The translations under genes were made by a program, and so were the position numbers. DNA of 64,000 nucleotides. Origin: Candidatus Aalborgicola danicus (lineage in GTDB: Bacteria; Pseudomonadota; Gammaproteobacteria; Burkholderiales; Burkholderiaceae_C). The DNA lies in assembly GCA_016703945.1 (NCBI GenBank), contig JADJBC010000044.1:444134-508133 (forward strand), given 5' to 3'. Positions 53,826 to 63,764 of the stretch are shown here, piece after piece; the first letter of the stretch is position 1; each line of letters starts with the position of its first letter. The notes beneath the pieces were generated by a model that ran no database searches, had not been told where the DNA came from, and saw only the letters and a list, made by a program, of their open reading frames with translations.

Positions 53826-55949
53826 ATGACAAGCAAGCAAAGTACCCAAACGCCGATCCGTATCCTGCAAATGGACTGCCCGACCGAAGAAGCGCTCCTG
53901 CGCAAAAAGCTGGGTGAGTTGGCCGGTGTGACCGGCATGGAGTTCAACCTGATGCAGCGGGTGCTGACCGTTACACACCAACCCCTGGCGCTGGAGCCAA
54001 TCCTGCAAGCCATCCGTTCCCTGGGCTTTACACCCGAAGTGGACAGTGGCCCGGCAACGGCCGTCGAGCCGATCCCGGAGCCCGCCAGGCCCTGGTGGCC
54101 GCTCGCTCTGGCTGGGCTGGCGGCCATCGCGTCGGAAGCGGCGCACTGGGCGGGTTTGCCGGCCTGGCTGTCTGCCGCCCTGGCCCTCGGCGCCGTGCTG
54201 GCCAGTGGCACCACTACCTACCAGAAAGGCTGGATCGCCATCCGCAATGGCAACCTGAATATCAACGCGCTGATGAGCATTGCAGTAACGGGGGCGCTAT
54301 TGATTGGACAGTGGCCAGAAGCGGCCATGGTGATGGTGCTGTTCACCATTGCCGAACTGATCGAAGCCAAGTCGCTGGACCGCGCGCGCAACGCGATCCA
54401 GGGCTTGCTGCAACTGACCCCAGAGCGAGCCACCGTCTTGCAGGCCGATGGCTCCTGGGCCGAGGTGGATGCTAAAGCCGTCGCGATCCATGCCCGCGTG
54501 CGGGTCAAACCCGGTGAACGCATCGCGCTGGATGGCAGCATCATCAGCGGTCGCTCCAGCGTCAACCAGGCCCCCATCACCGGCGAAAGCTTGCCGGTTG
54601 ACAAGTCCGAAGGCGATGCCGTATTTGCTGGAACCATCAATGAATCCGGCTCGTTTGAGTATGTGGTGACGGCTGCGGCGGGCAATAGCACGCTGGCACG
54701 CATCATCCACGCGGTGGAAGAGGCGCAGGGCGTTCGCGCGCCTACGCAGCGCTTTGTGGACCAGTTTGCAAAGGTCTATACGCCGGTGGTGTTTGCCATG
54801 GCGCTGGCAGTTGCGGTGTTGCCGCCGCTACTGCTCGGCGGTGTCTGGTTTGACTGGGTCTACAAGGCGCTGGTGCTGCTGGTCATTGCCTGCCCCTGCG
54901 CGCTGGTGATCTCCACACCGGTGACCATCGTCAGTGGCCTGGCGGCCGCCGCGCGGCAGGGCATACTGATTAAAGGCGGCGTGTACCTGGAGGAAGGTCG
55001 CAAGCTGAAGTGGCTGGCGCTGGACAAAACCGGCACCATCACCCATGGCAAGCCGGTGCAGACGGATTTCACCGTGTTAAACGGTGGCGATGCGGCGCAG
55101 GTGCGCATCTTGGCCGCCAGCCTGGCCAGCCGCTCCGACCACCCCGTATCGCGTGCCGTGGCCCAGGCCGCACAAGCGGATGGTGTTGCACTGCGTGAGG
55201 TACAGGACTTTGAGGCGCTGGCCGGGCGCGGCACCAAGGGCCGCATAGACGGCACGCTGTATTGCCTGGGCAACCACCGCCTGATCCACGAGCAGGGTCG
55301 GTGTTCCGATGCATTGGAGGCGCAATTGGCTGCGCTGGAAGAGCAGGGAAAAACCGTCATCCTGCTGGCAGACGACGAGAAGGTGAATGCCCTGTTCGCC
55401 GTGGCCGATACGGTCAAGGACAGCAGCCGCCAGGCCATTGCCGAGCTGCACGCGCTGGGCGTCCAAACCCTGATGCTGACCGGAGACAACGCCCACACAG
55501 CGGCGGCCATCGCCGCACAGGTGGGCATCGACGAAGCCCGTGGCGACCTGTTGCCGGACGACAAACTCCGGGCCATCGAGGCCAAGATGGCGTTGGGTGG
55601 AAAGGTGGGCATGGTGGGTGACGGCATCAACGACGCACCCGCCCTGGCACGCTCCGACATCGGTTTTGCGATGGGCGCAGCCGGCACCGGCACCGCCATA
55701 GAAACGGCAGACGTGGCACTGATGGACGACGACCTGCGCAAGCTGCCGCGCTTTGTGCGCCTGTCACGCCGCACCCATGGCGTGCTGTTGCAAAACATCG
55801 TGTTGGCCCTTGGCATCAAGGCCGTGTTCCTGGTGCTGACGCTGATGGGCGCGGGCACGATGTGGATGGCGGTGTTTGCGGATGTTGGGGCCAGCCTGCT
55901 GGTGGTCGGCAACGGACTGCGGCTGCTGCGTGCCAGGACGTCGGAGTAG
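53826..55949 (+). CDS. cadA: Cadmium/lead/zinc-exporting P1B-type ATPase
   Basis: The 707-residue ATPase pumps Cd(II), Pb(II) or Zn(II) from the cytoplasm. The N-terminal HMA-like domain carries IRILQMDCPTEEALLRKKL, a single-Cys variant instead of GMTCxxC. The metal-site motif is VIACPCALVIS in TM6. The phosphorylated Asp is in ALDKTGTITHG, the hinge is MVGDGINDAPALA, and the actuator motif is PITGESLPVDKS. Eight membrane segments are expected. It is controlled by the divergent cadR. Confidence 0.95.
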   Translation: MTSKQSTQTPIRILQMDCPTEEALLRKKLGELAGVTGMEFNLMQRVLTVTHQPLALEPILQAIRSLGFTPEVDSGPATAVEPIPEPARPWWPLALAGLAAIASEAAHWAGLPAWLSAALALGAVLASGTTTYQKGWIAIRNGNLNINALMSIAVTGALLIGQWPEAAMVMVLFTIAELIEAKSLDRARNAIQGLLQLTPERATVLQADGSWAEVDAKAVAIHARVRVKPGERIALDGSIISGRSSVNQAPITGESLPVDKSEGDAVFAGTINESGSFEYVVTAAAGNSTLARIIHAVEEAQGVRAPTQRFVDQFAKVYTPVVFAMALAVAVLPPLLLGGVWFDWVYKALVLLVIACPCALVISTPVTIVSGLAAAARQGILIKGGVYLEEGRKLKWLALDKTGTITHGKPVQTDFTVLNGGDAAQVRILAASLASRSDHPVSRAVAQAAQADGVALREVQDFEALAGRGTKGRIDGTLYCLGNHRLIHEQGRCSDALEAQLAALEEQGKTVILLADDEKVNALFAVADTVKDSSRQAIAELHALGVQTLMLTGDNAHTAAAIAAQVGIDEARGDLLPDDKLRAIEAKMALGGKVGMVGDGINDAPALARSDIGFAMGAAGTGTAIETADVALMDDDLRKLPRFVRLSRRTHGVLLQNIVLALGIKAVFLVLTLMGAGTMWMAVFADVGASLLVVGNGLRLLRARTSE

Positions 55950-55953
55950 ACCT

Positions 55954-56700
55954 GTGGACATCTTTCAAGCACCCACCACGCCACCATCCGACGACGAGCT
56001 CACCCGTTGGCGACAGGCGACGGCACTGCTCGACTACGGCCACGCCACCATCCAGAGTCTGATCGCGCGAAGGGGCTGGATGCAACTCGGGGAATACGAG
56101 CGCATCGGGGCGGTCTATCAGTTTGTGCGCGATGACATCGCCTTTGGCTACAACGCATCGGATGATTTGCCTGCCTCCACGGTGCTGGCCGACGGCATTG
56201 GTCAATGCAACACCAAGGGCACGCTGTTGATGGCACTACTGCGGGCAGTTGGTGTGGCCTGCCGCTTTCATGGCTTCACGATTGACAAGGCGCTGCAGAA
56301 AGGCGCGATCACTGGCATCGCCTACCAACTCGCGCCGCGCAGCATCATCCACAGCTGGGTAGAGGTCTGGAGCGCTGACCAGTGGATTCGCCTTGAGGGA
56401 TTCATACTCGACCGGCCTTACCTGCAGGCGCTGCAACGGCGATTTGTGGGGCATCAGGGGGCGTTTTGCGGGTATGGTGCAGCGACCCCCAATCTGCAAT
56501 GCCCGCCGGTGGATTGGGAGGGTACGGACACCTTCATCCAAAGGGATGGCATCAACCACGACTTCGGGCTGTTTGATTCTCCGGACGACTTTTATGCGCA
56601 GCACGGCGTCAACCTGAGCGGGCTCAAACGTTGGCTTTATGTGTACGTCATTCGGCACTGGATGAACCGCAACGTGGCACACATTCGCGAAAAACTATGA
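55954..56700 (+). CDS. Transglutaminase-like protein
   Basis: Translation most likely starts at GTG 55954 (VDIFQAPTTPPSDDELTRW), four bases after cadA; the open frame extends back into cadA. The 248-residue protein has the transglutaminase-like triad: Cys in DGIGQCNTKGTLLMALLRAV (about 86), His in SIIHSWVEVW (about 132) and Asp in LEGFILDRPY (about 153). There is no signal peptide. Its place between cadA and czcI suggests co-transcription with the metal genes, but a metal-related function is not established. It could be a peptidase-like enzyme acting on amide bonds. Confidence 0.85.
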   Translation: MDIFQAPTTPPSDDELTRWRQATALLDYGHATIQSLIARRGWMQLGEYERIGAVYQFVRDDIAFGYNASDDLPASTVLADGIGQCNTKGTLLMALLRAVGVACRFHGFTIDKALQKGAITGIAYQLAPRSIIHSWVEVWSADQWIRLEGFILDRPYLQALQRRFVGHQGAFCGYGAATPNLQCPPVDWEGTDTFIQRDGINHDFGLFDSPDDFYAQHGVNLSGLKRWLYVYVIRHWMNRNVAHIREKL

Positions 56701-56723
56701 ATGGCATAAACCGGAGAGGGTTA

Positions 56724-57107
56724 ATGATGAAGGGCTGCTACACTCTCGCCGCAATGCGCCGTTGGTTCCTCATCTTCCTCGTAGTCTTCTTGCCGATGCA
56801 GCTCAGTTGGGCTGCAGTGGCGAGTTATTGCGAGCATGAAACTGAGGCAACGGCTCAGCACGTTGGGCACCACGAGCACCAGCACCAAGCAGATGCCGAA
56901 CCCACGGACAGCGACAACTCCAAGGCCTTTGGGTCGTTTGATACAGACTGTGGTGCTTGCCACGCTGGCTGTTGCACGGCCATGCTGCAGTCGACACTTC
57001 TCGTGACGGTTAGCCTGTCATCTGATGCACACGGCGCACCGGCGCTGCGCCTGTCCTCTCACCCCGCCTCCCTGCCGGAACGCCCGAACTGGACTGACCT
57101 CGCCTGA
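56724..57107 (+). CDS. czcI: CzcI-like periplasmic metal-resistance protein
   Basis: GGAGAGGG precedes ATG 56724, giving 127 residues; ATG 56754 (MRRWFLIFLVVFLPMQLSWA) would give the usual CzcI start. A signal peptide is followed by a His-rich mature part (YCEHETEATAQHVGHHEHQH) and a Cys cluster (DTDCGACHAGCCTAM), suited to metal binding. In Cupriavidus czcI lies just before czcC and influences expression. The same order is seen here. It ends in a hairpin that may act as an attenuator before czcC. Confidence 0.85.
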   Translation: MMKGCYTLAAMRRWFLIFLVVFLPMQLSWAAVASYCEHETEATAQHVGHHEHQHQADAEPTDSDNSKAFGSFDTDCGACHAGCCTAMLQSTLLVTVSLSSDAHGAPALRLSSHPASLPERPNWTDLA

Positions 57108-57116
57108 TCGGCGAGG
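57098..57116 (+). terminator. Hairpin/possible attenuator between czcI and czcC
   Basis: CCTCGCC-tgatc-GGCGAGG is a perfect 7-bp stem that overlaps the czcI stop codon and is followed by CTGGCTTTTC, a weak T-run. A second copy, CCTCGCCGAT at 57193-57202, can pair with the same ATCGGCGAGG (57107-57116) over 10 bases. Two alternative structures are therefore possible in the leader before czcC. Confidence 0.5.
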
Positions 57117-57235
57117 CTGGCTTTTCCCCCGACCTGTTACTGCATCCGCGCAATGCCTTGCGTGATCGTGTAGCGGGTTCCTGTTGATCGCACCTCGCCG
57201 ATTCCCCCAAATGTTTTTCATTTTTGGAGAATCGG

Positions 57236-58507
57236 ATGTTCCGACGAAATCAAGTTATTTGGTTGCCTTGCGTGATGCTGGCCCTGGCTGCCAGCGGCGC
57301 TGCCGCTGACCCGGCACCCACCACGCTCAAGCAAGCCTTTGAAGCCGCATGGCAGCGCCAACCTGAAACTCTGTCACAACAGATGCGCCAGGAAGCAGCG
57401 GCGGCGCAGCAGCAGGCCGCCACCCGTTGGACCGCAGAGCCGGTTGCGCTGGAGTTGTCCACCAAGACTGATCGCCTGAACCAGAACCTGGGGCGTGATG
57501 AAACAGTGGCCGGGATCAGCATTCCGTTGTGGTTGCCGGGCGAACGCACACGCACCGGCGCGGTGGCCGATGCCCAGGCACGCGCAGCGAACAGACGTGT
57601 GCGGGCGGCGCAGTTGCGCGCAGCGGCACACGTGCGCGAGGCTTATTGGGCCTGGCAGCGGGCTCGTGTCGACCATGGACTCGCCGGTGAACTGTTAGGC
57701 CACGCGCAACAACTGGCTAAGGATGTGGGCAAACGTGTGCGAGCGGGTGACTTGGCGCGTGCCGACCAGCACCAGGCCGATGGGGCAGTGGCTTCTGCCG
57801 AGGTGACGCTGGCGGAGGCCACAGGCGCGTTGGCGCCGTCTGCCCATCGCTTGCGTGCACTATCTGGTCAGGTTCCAAAAGTCCCTGCTGTTGGCACGAG
57901 TGGTGGGCGTGTTGTTGGCGTAATCGGTGCAGAGCCGATGCCTGTTTTGCCTGCGGATAGTGCCACGCTGATGGCTACTCATCCTGCAGTTGCCGAATTG
58001 CAGGACAGTGCAGATGTGGCCCAGCGCTCCGCCGAACTGGCCCAGGTGCAGACCCGTGCCAATCCGGAGTTGACGTTGGCCACCAGCCGCGACCGTGGGC
58101 AATCGGATGAGGCCTACCAGCACAGCATCACTCTGGGTATTCGTATCCCGTTGGGCTCTAGCAGCAGCAACCAGGCCAAACGCGCCAGCGCCCAGGCCGA
58201 TGCGATGGAAGCCCAGGCGCAAGTGCGGCTGGAGAGCGAACGGCTGCTAGGAGAGGTAGAAGCTGCCCGCGTTGGACTGGTGTCCGCCCAGACTCAGCTA
58301 GCCGCGGCCCAACGGCGTGCGCTGTTGGCCCGCGAGTCACGCGTGTTTTTTCAGAAGTCGTTCCAGTTGGGCGAGACCGATCTGCCCACCCGCTTGCGCA
58401 TGGAGCGCGAAGCCATGGACGCCGAACGCCAGGCTGCACGTGCGGGCATAGACCTGGCTGCAGCCCAGTCCGCCTTGCGCCAAACCCTGGGGCTGTTGCC
58501 GGAATAA
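57236..58507 (+). CDS. czcC: Outer-membrane channel of the Czc-type heavy-metal exporter
   Basis: The start ATG 57236 (MFRRNQVIWLPCVMLALAAS) follows GGAGAATCGG. The product is 423 residues with a signal peptide ending near GAAADP. Two OEP repeats are present (TLKQAFEAAWQRQPETLSQQ; VAGISIPLWLPGERTRTGAV; ITLGIRIPLGSSSSNQAKRA; GETDLPTRLRMEREA). The gene order (czcI upstream, adaptor and HME-type pump downstream) identifies it as CzcC/CusC-like. It carries metal from the CzcBA complex across the outer membrane. It is the last fully intact gene before the frameshift-rich stretch. Confidence 0.92.
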   Translation: MFRRNQVIWLPCVMLALAASGAAADPAPTTLKQAFEAAWQRQPETLSQQMRQEAAAAQQQAATRWTAEPVALELSTKTDRLNQNLGRDETVAGISIPLWLPGERTRTGAVADAQARAANRRVRAAQLRAAAHVREAYWAWQRARVDHGLAGELLGHAQQLAKDVGKRVRAGDLARADQHQADGAVASAEVTLAEATGALAPSAHRLRALSGQVPKVPAVGTSGGRVVGVIGAEPMPVLPADSATLMATHPAVAELQDSADVAQRSAELAQVQTRANPELTLATSRDRGQSDEAYQHSITLGIRIPLGSSSSNQAKRASAQADAMEAQAQVRLESERLLGEVEAARVGLVSAQTQLAAAQRRALLARESRVFFQKSFQLGETDLPTRLRMEREAMDAERQAARAGIDLAAAQSALRQTLGLLPE

Positions 58508-58551
58508 GCCCTGCCCAGTCTCTGCACAAACCACTCATTTATAGAAACAAC

Positions 58552-59112
58552 ATGACGAAATTCCTAACCTGGCGCAAGCCTTTTTTGCTCGCGATGATCT
58601 TGGCCACCGTATCCCTGTGCGGTTGGGCCGGTGACGGCCACGACCATGGCGAAGCACCTTCCGCTGCGGGCGGTCCGGGCCAAGCCACGCTTTACCGCCA
58701 CGTCTGAGGCCTTTGAGCTGGTGGGTGTGGTGAATGGCAAAAATATCACGCTGTACCTGGACCACGCGGCTGACAACAGCCCGGTCAAGGACGCCACGCT
58801 GGAGCTTGAATTGGGCGGCGCCAAGGTAGCGGTCCAACCGCACGGCGAAGGCGAGTTCGAGGTCACGCTTGCTGCAGAACTGCAGCCTGGAGAGATCAGT
58901 GTGACCGCACCGTGGTCGCAGGCGCTGTGACCGATCTGCTGGCCGGTGACCTGGACATCCATGCTGACACCCACGTAGACGCCGCGCAAGGCGCAACGTG
59001 GAAGACCTATGCCGCCTGGGCAATCGGCGGACTGTTGGCCCTGGCCATGCTTGTCTTTGTCGTGCGCCGCGCGGGCGCACAGCGCAACACGCGTTTGGGA
59101 GGTGCAGCATGA
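58552..59112 (+). pseudogene. His-rich membrane protein of the czc locus, frameshifted
   Basis: From ATG 58552 the product begins MTKFLTWRKPFLLAMILATV with a signal peptide and the His-rich GDGHDHGEAPSAAGG. The frame changes near 58675, continuing with PRFTATSEAFELVGVVNGKN, and again near 58915, continuing with VVAGAVTDLLAGDLDIHADT. It closes with a membrane segment (AWAIGGLLALAMLVFVV) and stops at 59112, overlapping the czcB start. Joined, it is about 186 residues. Proteins of this form lie between CzcC and CzcB in related loci and probably bind metal at the periplasmic face. The breaks may be sequencing errors. Confidence 0.7.
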
Positions 59113-60239
59113 AGCCCCGATTTCTGATGCTGGCTGCTTGCCAAATGTTGAGTGCCATGGTGTTGACCCTAGCGCCCGTCGCATGGGCGGGTGAAGGCCA
59201 TGACCATGGTGACGCCGCACCCGCCGTCAGCGGTGACGGTGACGGCCCAAAACGCCTGCCCGATGGCAGCGTGTTTTTACCGAAACCGGCCCAACGCCAG
59301 ATTGGCGTTCGCACACTGGTGCTCACCGACGCTGAGCTACCCCGTTCACTGGAACTGGCCGGCAAGGTGGTGATGGACCCCAACGCCGGGGTAAGGTGCA
59401 GGCGCTGGTAGCAGGCCGCTTGGAAGCTGGAGCGCGTGGTTTACCCAGTGTGGGTCAATCAGTGAAGAAGGGCGATGTACTCGCCTACGTGGTGCCTTCT
59501 AGCGGCGCCATCGAACGCTCCAACCAGGCCAGCGCGCTGGCCGAGCTGCGCGCCGCCAGGTCTCTGGTCGAAAAACGCCTGGCCCGCCTGCAGGAGCTGT
59601 CGGACACGGTGCCACGCAAAGACATTGAAGCGGCACAAAGCGGAACTCAGCAGCCTTAGTGAGCGTATGGCAGCAGTCAGCGGTGGGCTTGAACAACCGC
59701 GACGCCCTGGTCGCGCCAGTCTCTCGGTGTCATTGCCTCCAGCAATGCGGTTGCAGGCCAGGTGGTGGATGCCCGCGAATTGGTGTTTGAGGTGGTGGAT
59801 CCCACCCGCCTGCGTATTGAAGCGCTAGCCTACGACGCAGCGGTGGTGAGCGACGTGGCTGGCGCCACCCCTGGCCCTGGGCACGGATACCGTGGCCTTG
59901 CGCTTTATCGGTGCGGCGCGCAGTTTGCGCGAGCAAGCCCTGCCCATGTTGTTCCAGGCCGAAGGCCAAGCCTTGTCCAAATTGGCCGTGGGCCAGCCGG
60001 TCAAGGTGTATGTGCAAACGGCTACACGTGTCAAAGGCATCCGGGTGCCCGCACAAGCGCTGCTGAAGAGCCCGGCCAACCAGACGGTGGTATGGGTCAA
60101 GACAGCAGCAGAGCGGTTTGAGCCGCGCACGGTCACGACCGAGATTCTGGATGGCGCCTCGTTTGCGGTGATGTCGGGCCTGAAGGCTGGCGACCGTATT
60201 GCCACGCAAGGGGCCAGCTTGATCAACCAAATTCGCTAA
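59109..60239 (+). pseudogene. czcB: Periplasmic adaptor of the Czc-type exporter, multiply frameshifted
   Basis: The ATG at 59109 starts MKPRFLMLAACQMLSAMVLT and then a His-containing segment GEGHDHGDAAP. The adaptor can be followed through at least five frames: LPKPAQRQIGVRTLVLTDAE; QALVAGRLEAGARGLPSVGQ; LSSLSERMAAVSGGL; VDARELVFEVVDPTRLRIEA; and MLFQAEGQALSKLAVGQPVK to IATQGASLINQIR. Breaks lie near 59395, 59650, 59690 and 59870. Joined, the protein has the length and domain order of CzcB (lipoyl, hairpin, barrel, membrane-proximal). The lack of substitutions or stops between breaks suggests missing bases rather than old decay. Confidence 0.8.
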
Positions 60240-60253
60240 AAGGAGTCACACGC

Positions 60254-63200
60254 ATGTTCAAGTGGCTTCTCGATAACAGCCTGTCCAACCGGCTGCTGGT
60301 CATCATTGCCAGCCTGGTGTTGATGGCCTATGGCGCGTTCACGCTGTCGCGCACACCGGTGGATGTTCCCCGATCTCAACAAGCCCACGGTCACCATCAT
60401 GACCGAGGCCGGTGGCATGGCGGCTGAAGAGGTGGAGCAACTCTTGACTTTCCGCTGGAAACCACCATGAATGGCCTGCCCGGCGTAGAGAGTGTGCGCT
60501 CGGTCTCCAGTGCCGGGCTGTCCTTCATCTACGTCACTTTTGACTGGAGCACGGAGATCTTTCGCGCCCGCCAGATGGTGTCTGAGCGTTTGTCGGCGAT
60601 GGAAGAAGGGCTGCCCGCCGGTGTGGTGCCGCGTATGGGGCCTATCAGCTCCATCATGGGCGAGATCATGCAGATTGCGATCCCCATCGACACGGCCAAA
60701 ATCTCGCCGATGCAGGTGCGTGAATATGCCGATTGGGTGTTGCGCCCACGGCTGATGGCTGTACCCGGCGTGGCGCAGGTGATTCCGATTGGCGGCGAGG
60801 TGCGCCAGTTCCAGGTTCAACCCAACACCGTGCGCATGGCCGAGCTAGGCATTTCGCATGAGCAGCTGGAGGGAGCGCTGAAAGGTTTCTCGTCCAACAC
60901 CTCGGGCGGATTTTTGGAACTCAATGGCCGCGAATACCTGATCCGCAACCTGGGCCGTACCTCGCGGCTGGAGGACCTGAAGAACCTGGCCTTGACGACC
61001 AAGAACGGCCAACCCATCCTACTGCGCCAGATTGGAGAGGTGGCGTTTGCACCCGCCATCAAACGGGGTGATGCGGGTTTTGAAGGCAAACCGGCGGTGA
61101 TCTGGGCATTCAAAGCAACCCACAGCCGACACCATTGCGCTGACCCGTTCCATCGAATCTGCGTTGGCAGACATGAAACGCTCCTTGCCAGCTGGCATGG
61201 ACGAGCCCAAGGTGACATTCGCCAGGCGAGTTTTATTGAGTCATCCATCACCACGCTGCAAGGCAAGCTGATAGGTGCGTCGATCTTTGTCGCAGTGATC
61301 CTGTTCTTCTTCTGGGCACCTTGCGGCCCACCATCATTGCACTGACCGCCATTCCGGTGTCTATCTTCATGACGGCGCTGGTGTTCAAGTATTTCGGTCT
61401 GTCCATCAACACCATGACGCTGGGCGGTCTGGCCATCGCCATTGGCGGCTTGGTAGATGACGCGGTGGTGGGTGTAGAGAACGTGATGCGCCGCCTGAAG
61501 GTGGACCGCGAGCGCCACCACGACCACCGGATGAACCACACGAGTTGGTGGCCAGCGCGACGATGGAGGTGCGCTCTGCCATTCTGTATGCCACCATCAT
61601 CATCGTGTTGGTGTTTCTGCCGCTGTTTGCGCTGCCCGGTATGGAAGGGCGGCTGTTTGTGCCATTGGGCATTGCCTTCATCGTGTCCACACTGGCCTCA
61701 CTGGTGGTGTCTGTCACGGTCACGCCGGTGCTGGCCTACTACCTTTGCCGCGCATGCGTTCGCTCAACCATGGCGACACCAAACTGCTGGCCTGGCTCAA
61801 ACGTGGCTACCAATAGCAGCCTGCAGCGGGTGCTGAATGCCCCGAAGCCCGCACTGGTGGCAGCCGGTTTGGTCGTTTTGCTGGCGGCGGTGGCCGTGCC
61901 TTTTTTTGCGAAGACCTTTTTGCCGCCGTTTAACGAGGGCACGCTGTTGGTCGGTCTACGGCTGAACCCTGGCGTCACGCTGGCCGAATCGTCTGCCTTG
62001 GCGCAGCAGGCTGAGCGATTGGTCAAACAGTGCCCGAGGTCACACACGTCGGGCGTCGCAGTGGCCGGGCCGAGCTGGACGAACACGCCGAGGGAGTGCA
62101 CGTCAGCGAACTGGACGTGGGGCTGAAACCCGCGTCCGAGCTGACCCGATCCATGGACGAGATTTCGGCCGATATCCGTGCGCGCCTGGTCAACCTGCCG
62201 GCGTCTATTGGTATCGGGCAACCCATCTCGCACCGCATAGACCACATGTTGTCGGGCGCTCGCAGATTGCAATCAAGATTTTGGTGACGATCTGGACACC
62301 CTGCGCGGGCAGGCCGATCCGCTGCAGCCAGGTTGGTCGCAGTGCCCGGCATCGCCGACCTGGAGATCGAGAAGCAGGTACTGGCGCCGCAGATCAAGGT
62401 ACGTGTGGACTACGCTGCGGCGGCGCAATACGGCGTGCGCCACCGCAGATTCTGGCAGCACTACAAAGCTTGGTCGAAGGCGAAAAGGTGACGCAGATAG
62501 TGGAGGCTCGCGCCGCTTCGCGTTGTGGTGCGCCTGCCGGAGTCGCTCGCTCGGTGGAGGCCCGGGCAAAATCCTGCTGCAAACCCCGTCCGGACCGGCG
62601 CGCCGCTCCAAAGTTGCCACCATTGAAGACAGTGACGGCCCCAACCAGATCAGCCGTGATGATGGCAAGCGCCGCATCGTGCTGTCGGCCAATGCGCAGG
62701 GCCGTGCGCTTTCCGAGATTGTGGAAGACATCCGCAAGGTGGTGGCCGACTCCAAGCTGCCCGAGGGCTACTTCATCACGTTGGGTGGTCAGTTTCAGGC
62801 GCAGGAAGAGGCGTCTCAAACTGGTGGGCTTGCTGTCCATCGTGTCTTTGGTGCTGATGTTTGTAGTGCTGTATAGCCGATACCAGTCGGTTACCTTGTC
62901 GGTACTGATCATGGTCAATATTCCCGCTGGCGTTGGTCGGTGCGGTGCTGGGCTTGTGGATATCGGGCCAACGCTGTCGGTGGCAGCGCTTAGTGGGCTT
63001 TATCACGCTGGCGGGTATTTCGGTACGCAACGGCATTTTGAAGGTTAGCCACTACATCAACCTGATGCGAATCGAGGGTGAAAAGTTTGACCACAAGATG
63101 GTGGTGCGCGGCTCGCTGGAACGGTTGAGCCCGGTGCTGATGACCGCTCTGGTGACCGCCTTTGCGCTGGCACCGCTGTTGTTTGAGGCTGGAGCGCCCA

Positions 63201-63357
63201 GGCACCGAGATCTTGCACCCCGTTGCGGTAGTGATCTTCTCTGGCCTGATCAGCTCCACGCTGCTCGATACCTTTTGACGCCAGTCCTGTTCTGGGGCTG
63301 TTTGGCCGAAAGGACGCCGAACGCTTGTTGGACGACCGCAATGCGGAAGCCTTCTGA
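60254..63357 (+). pseudogene. czcA: Heavy-metal RND pump (HME family), multiply frameshifted
   Basis: From ATG 60254 (MFKWLLDNSLSNRLLVIIAS) to TGA 63357 the parts of a CzcA-type pump are readable in shifting frames. Landmarks are VTIMTEAGGMAAEEVEQLL, YVTFDWSTEIFRARQMVSER, the TM4 proton-relay motif IAIGGLVDDAVVGVENVMRR, FFAKTFLPPFNEGTL and the C-terminal FITLAGISVRNGILKVSHYI. At least ten single- or double-base losses are visible, for example near 60367, 60447, 61222, 61312, 61540, 61755 and 62030. Repairing them gives about 1040 residues, normal for CzcA. As written, no full-length pump could be made. Confidence 0.82.
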
Positions 63358-63381
63358 TTTTAACCCCTGAAAGGAACACAT

Positions 63382-63764
63382 ATGAAATTCCCTCAACCCA
63401 TAGCCGCCTTGGCCTTAGCGACCACGGGCGCAGCTTTCGCTGCCGACAACCATGCCCATGGACAGAGCACAAACCGCTGCATGGTGGCCTCGTGGTTGAG
63501 GTCAAAGACATGGACTACGAACCTGTTGCCAAAGCCCGATTTGCAATTGGATCTACGTGACCACGGAAAAGCCGTGGATGTCAGCAAGGCTGCAGCCAAA
63601 GCTGACTTTGCTTTCCGGTACCGGGATGTTGCGGGAGGTGGAACTCAAAACCAGCTGGCGACAAGTCAGGCCGGCGAAGCTTCAAAGTGGCGGCTGGCAC
63701 CAAGGTGGTGGCCGTGGTGTCGCTGGGGGGCAAGTCGTCCACGGCACGCTTTGTGCTGAAGTGA
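63382..63764 (+). pseudogene. Small periplasmic protein after czcA, frameshifted
   Basis: The start MKFPQPIAALALATTGAAFA (ATG 63382) is a clear signal peptide, followed by ADNHAHG. The frame then breaks repeatedly. Readable parts in different frames are LHGGLVVEVKDMDYE, LQLDLRDHGKAVDVSKAAAK, and near the end VVAVVSLGGKSSTARFVLK with a stop at 63762-63764. The joined product would be about 128 residues, all periplasmic. Small proteins of this type follow czcA in related metal loci and may be metal chaperones. I do not recognise a named family. Confidence 0.6.
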
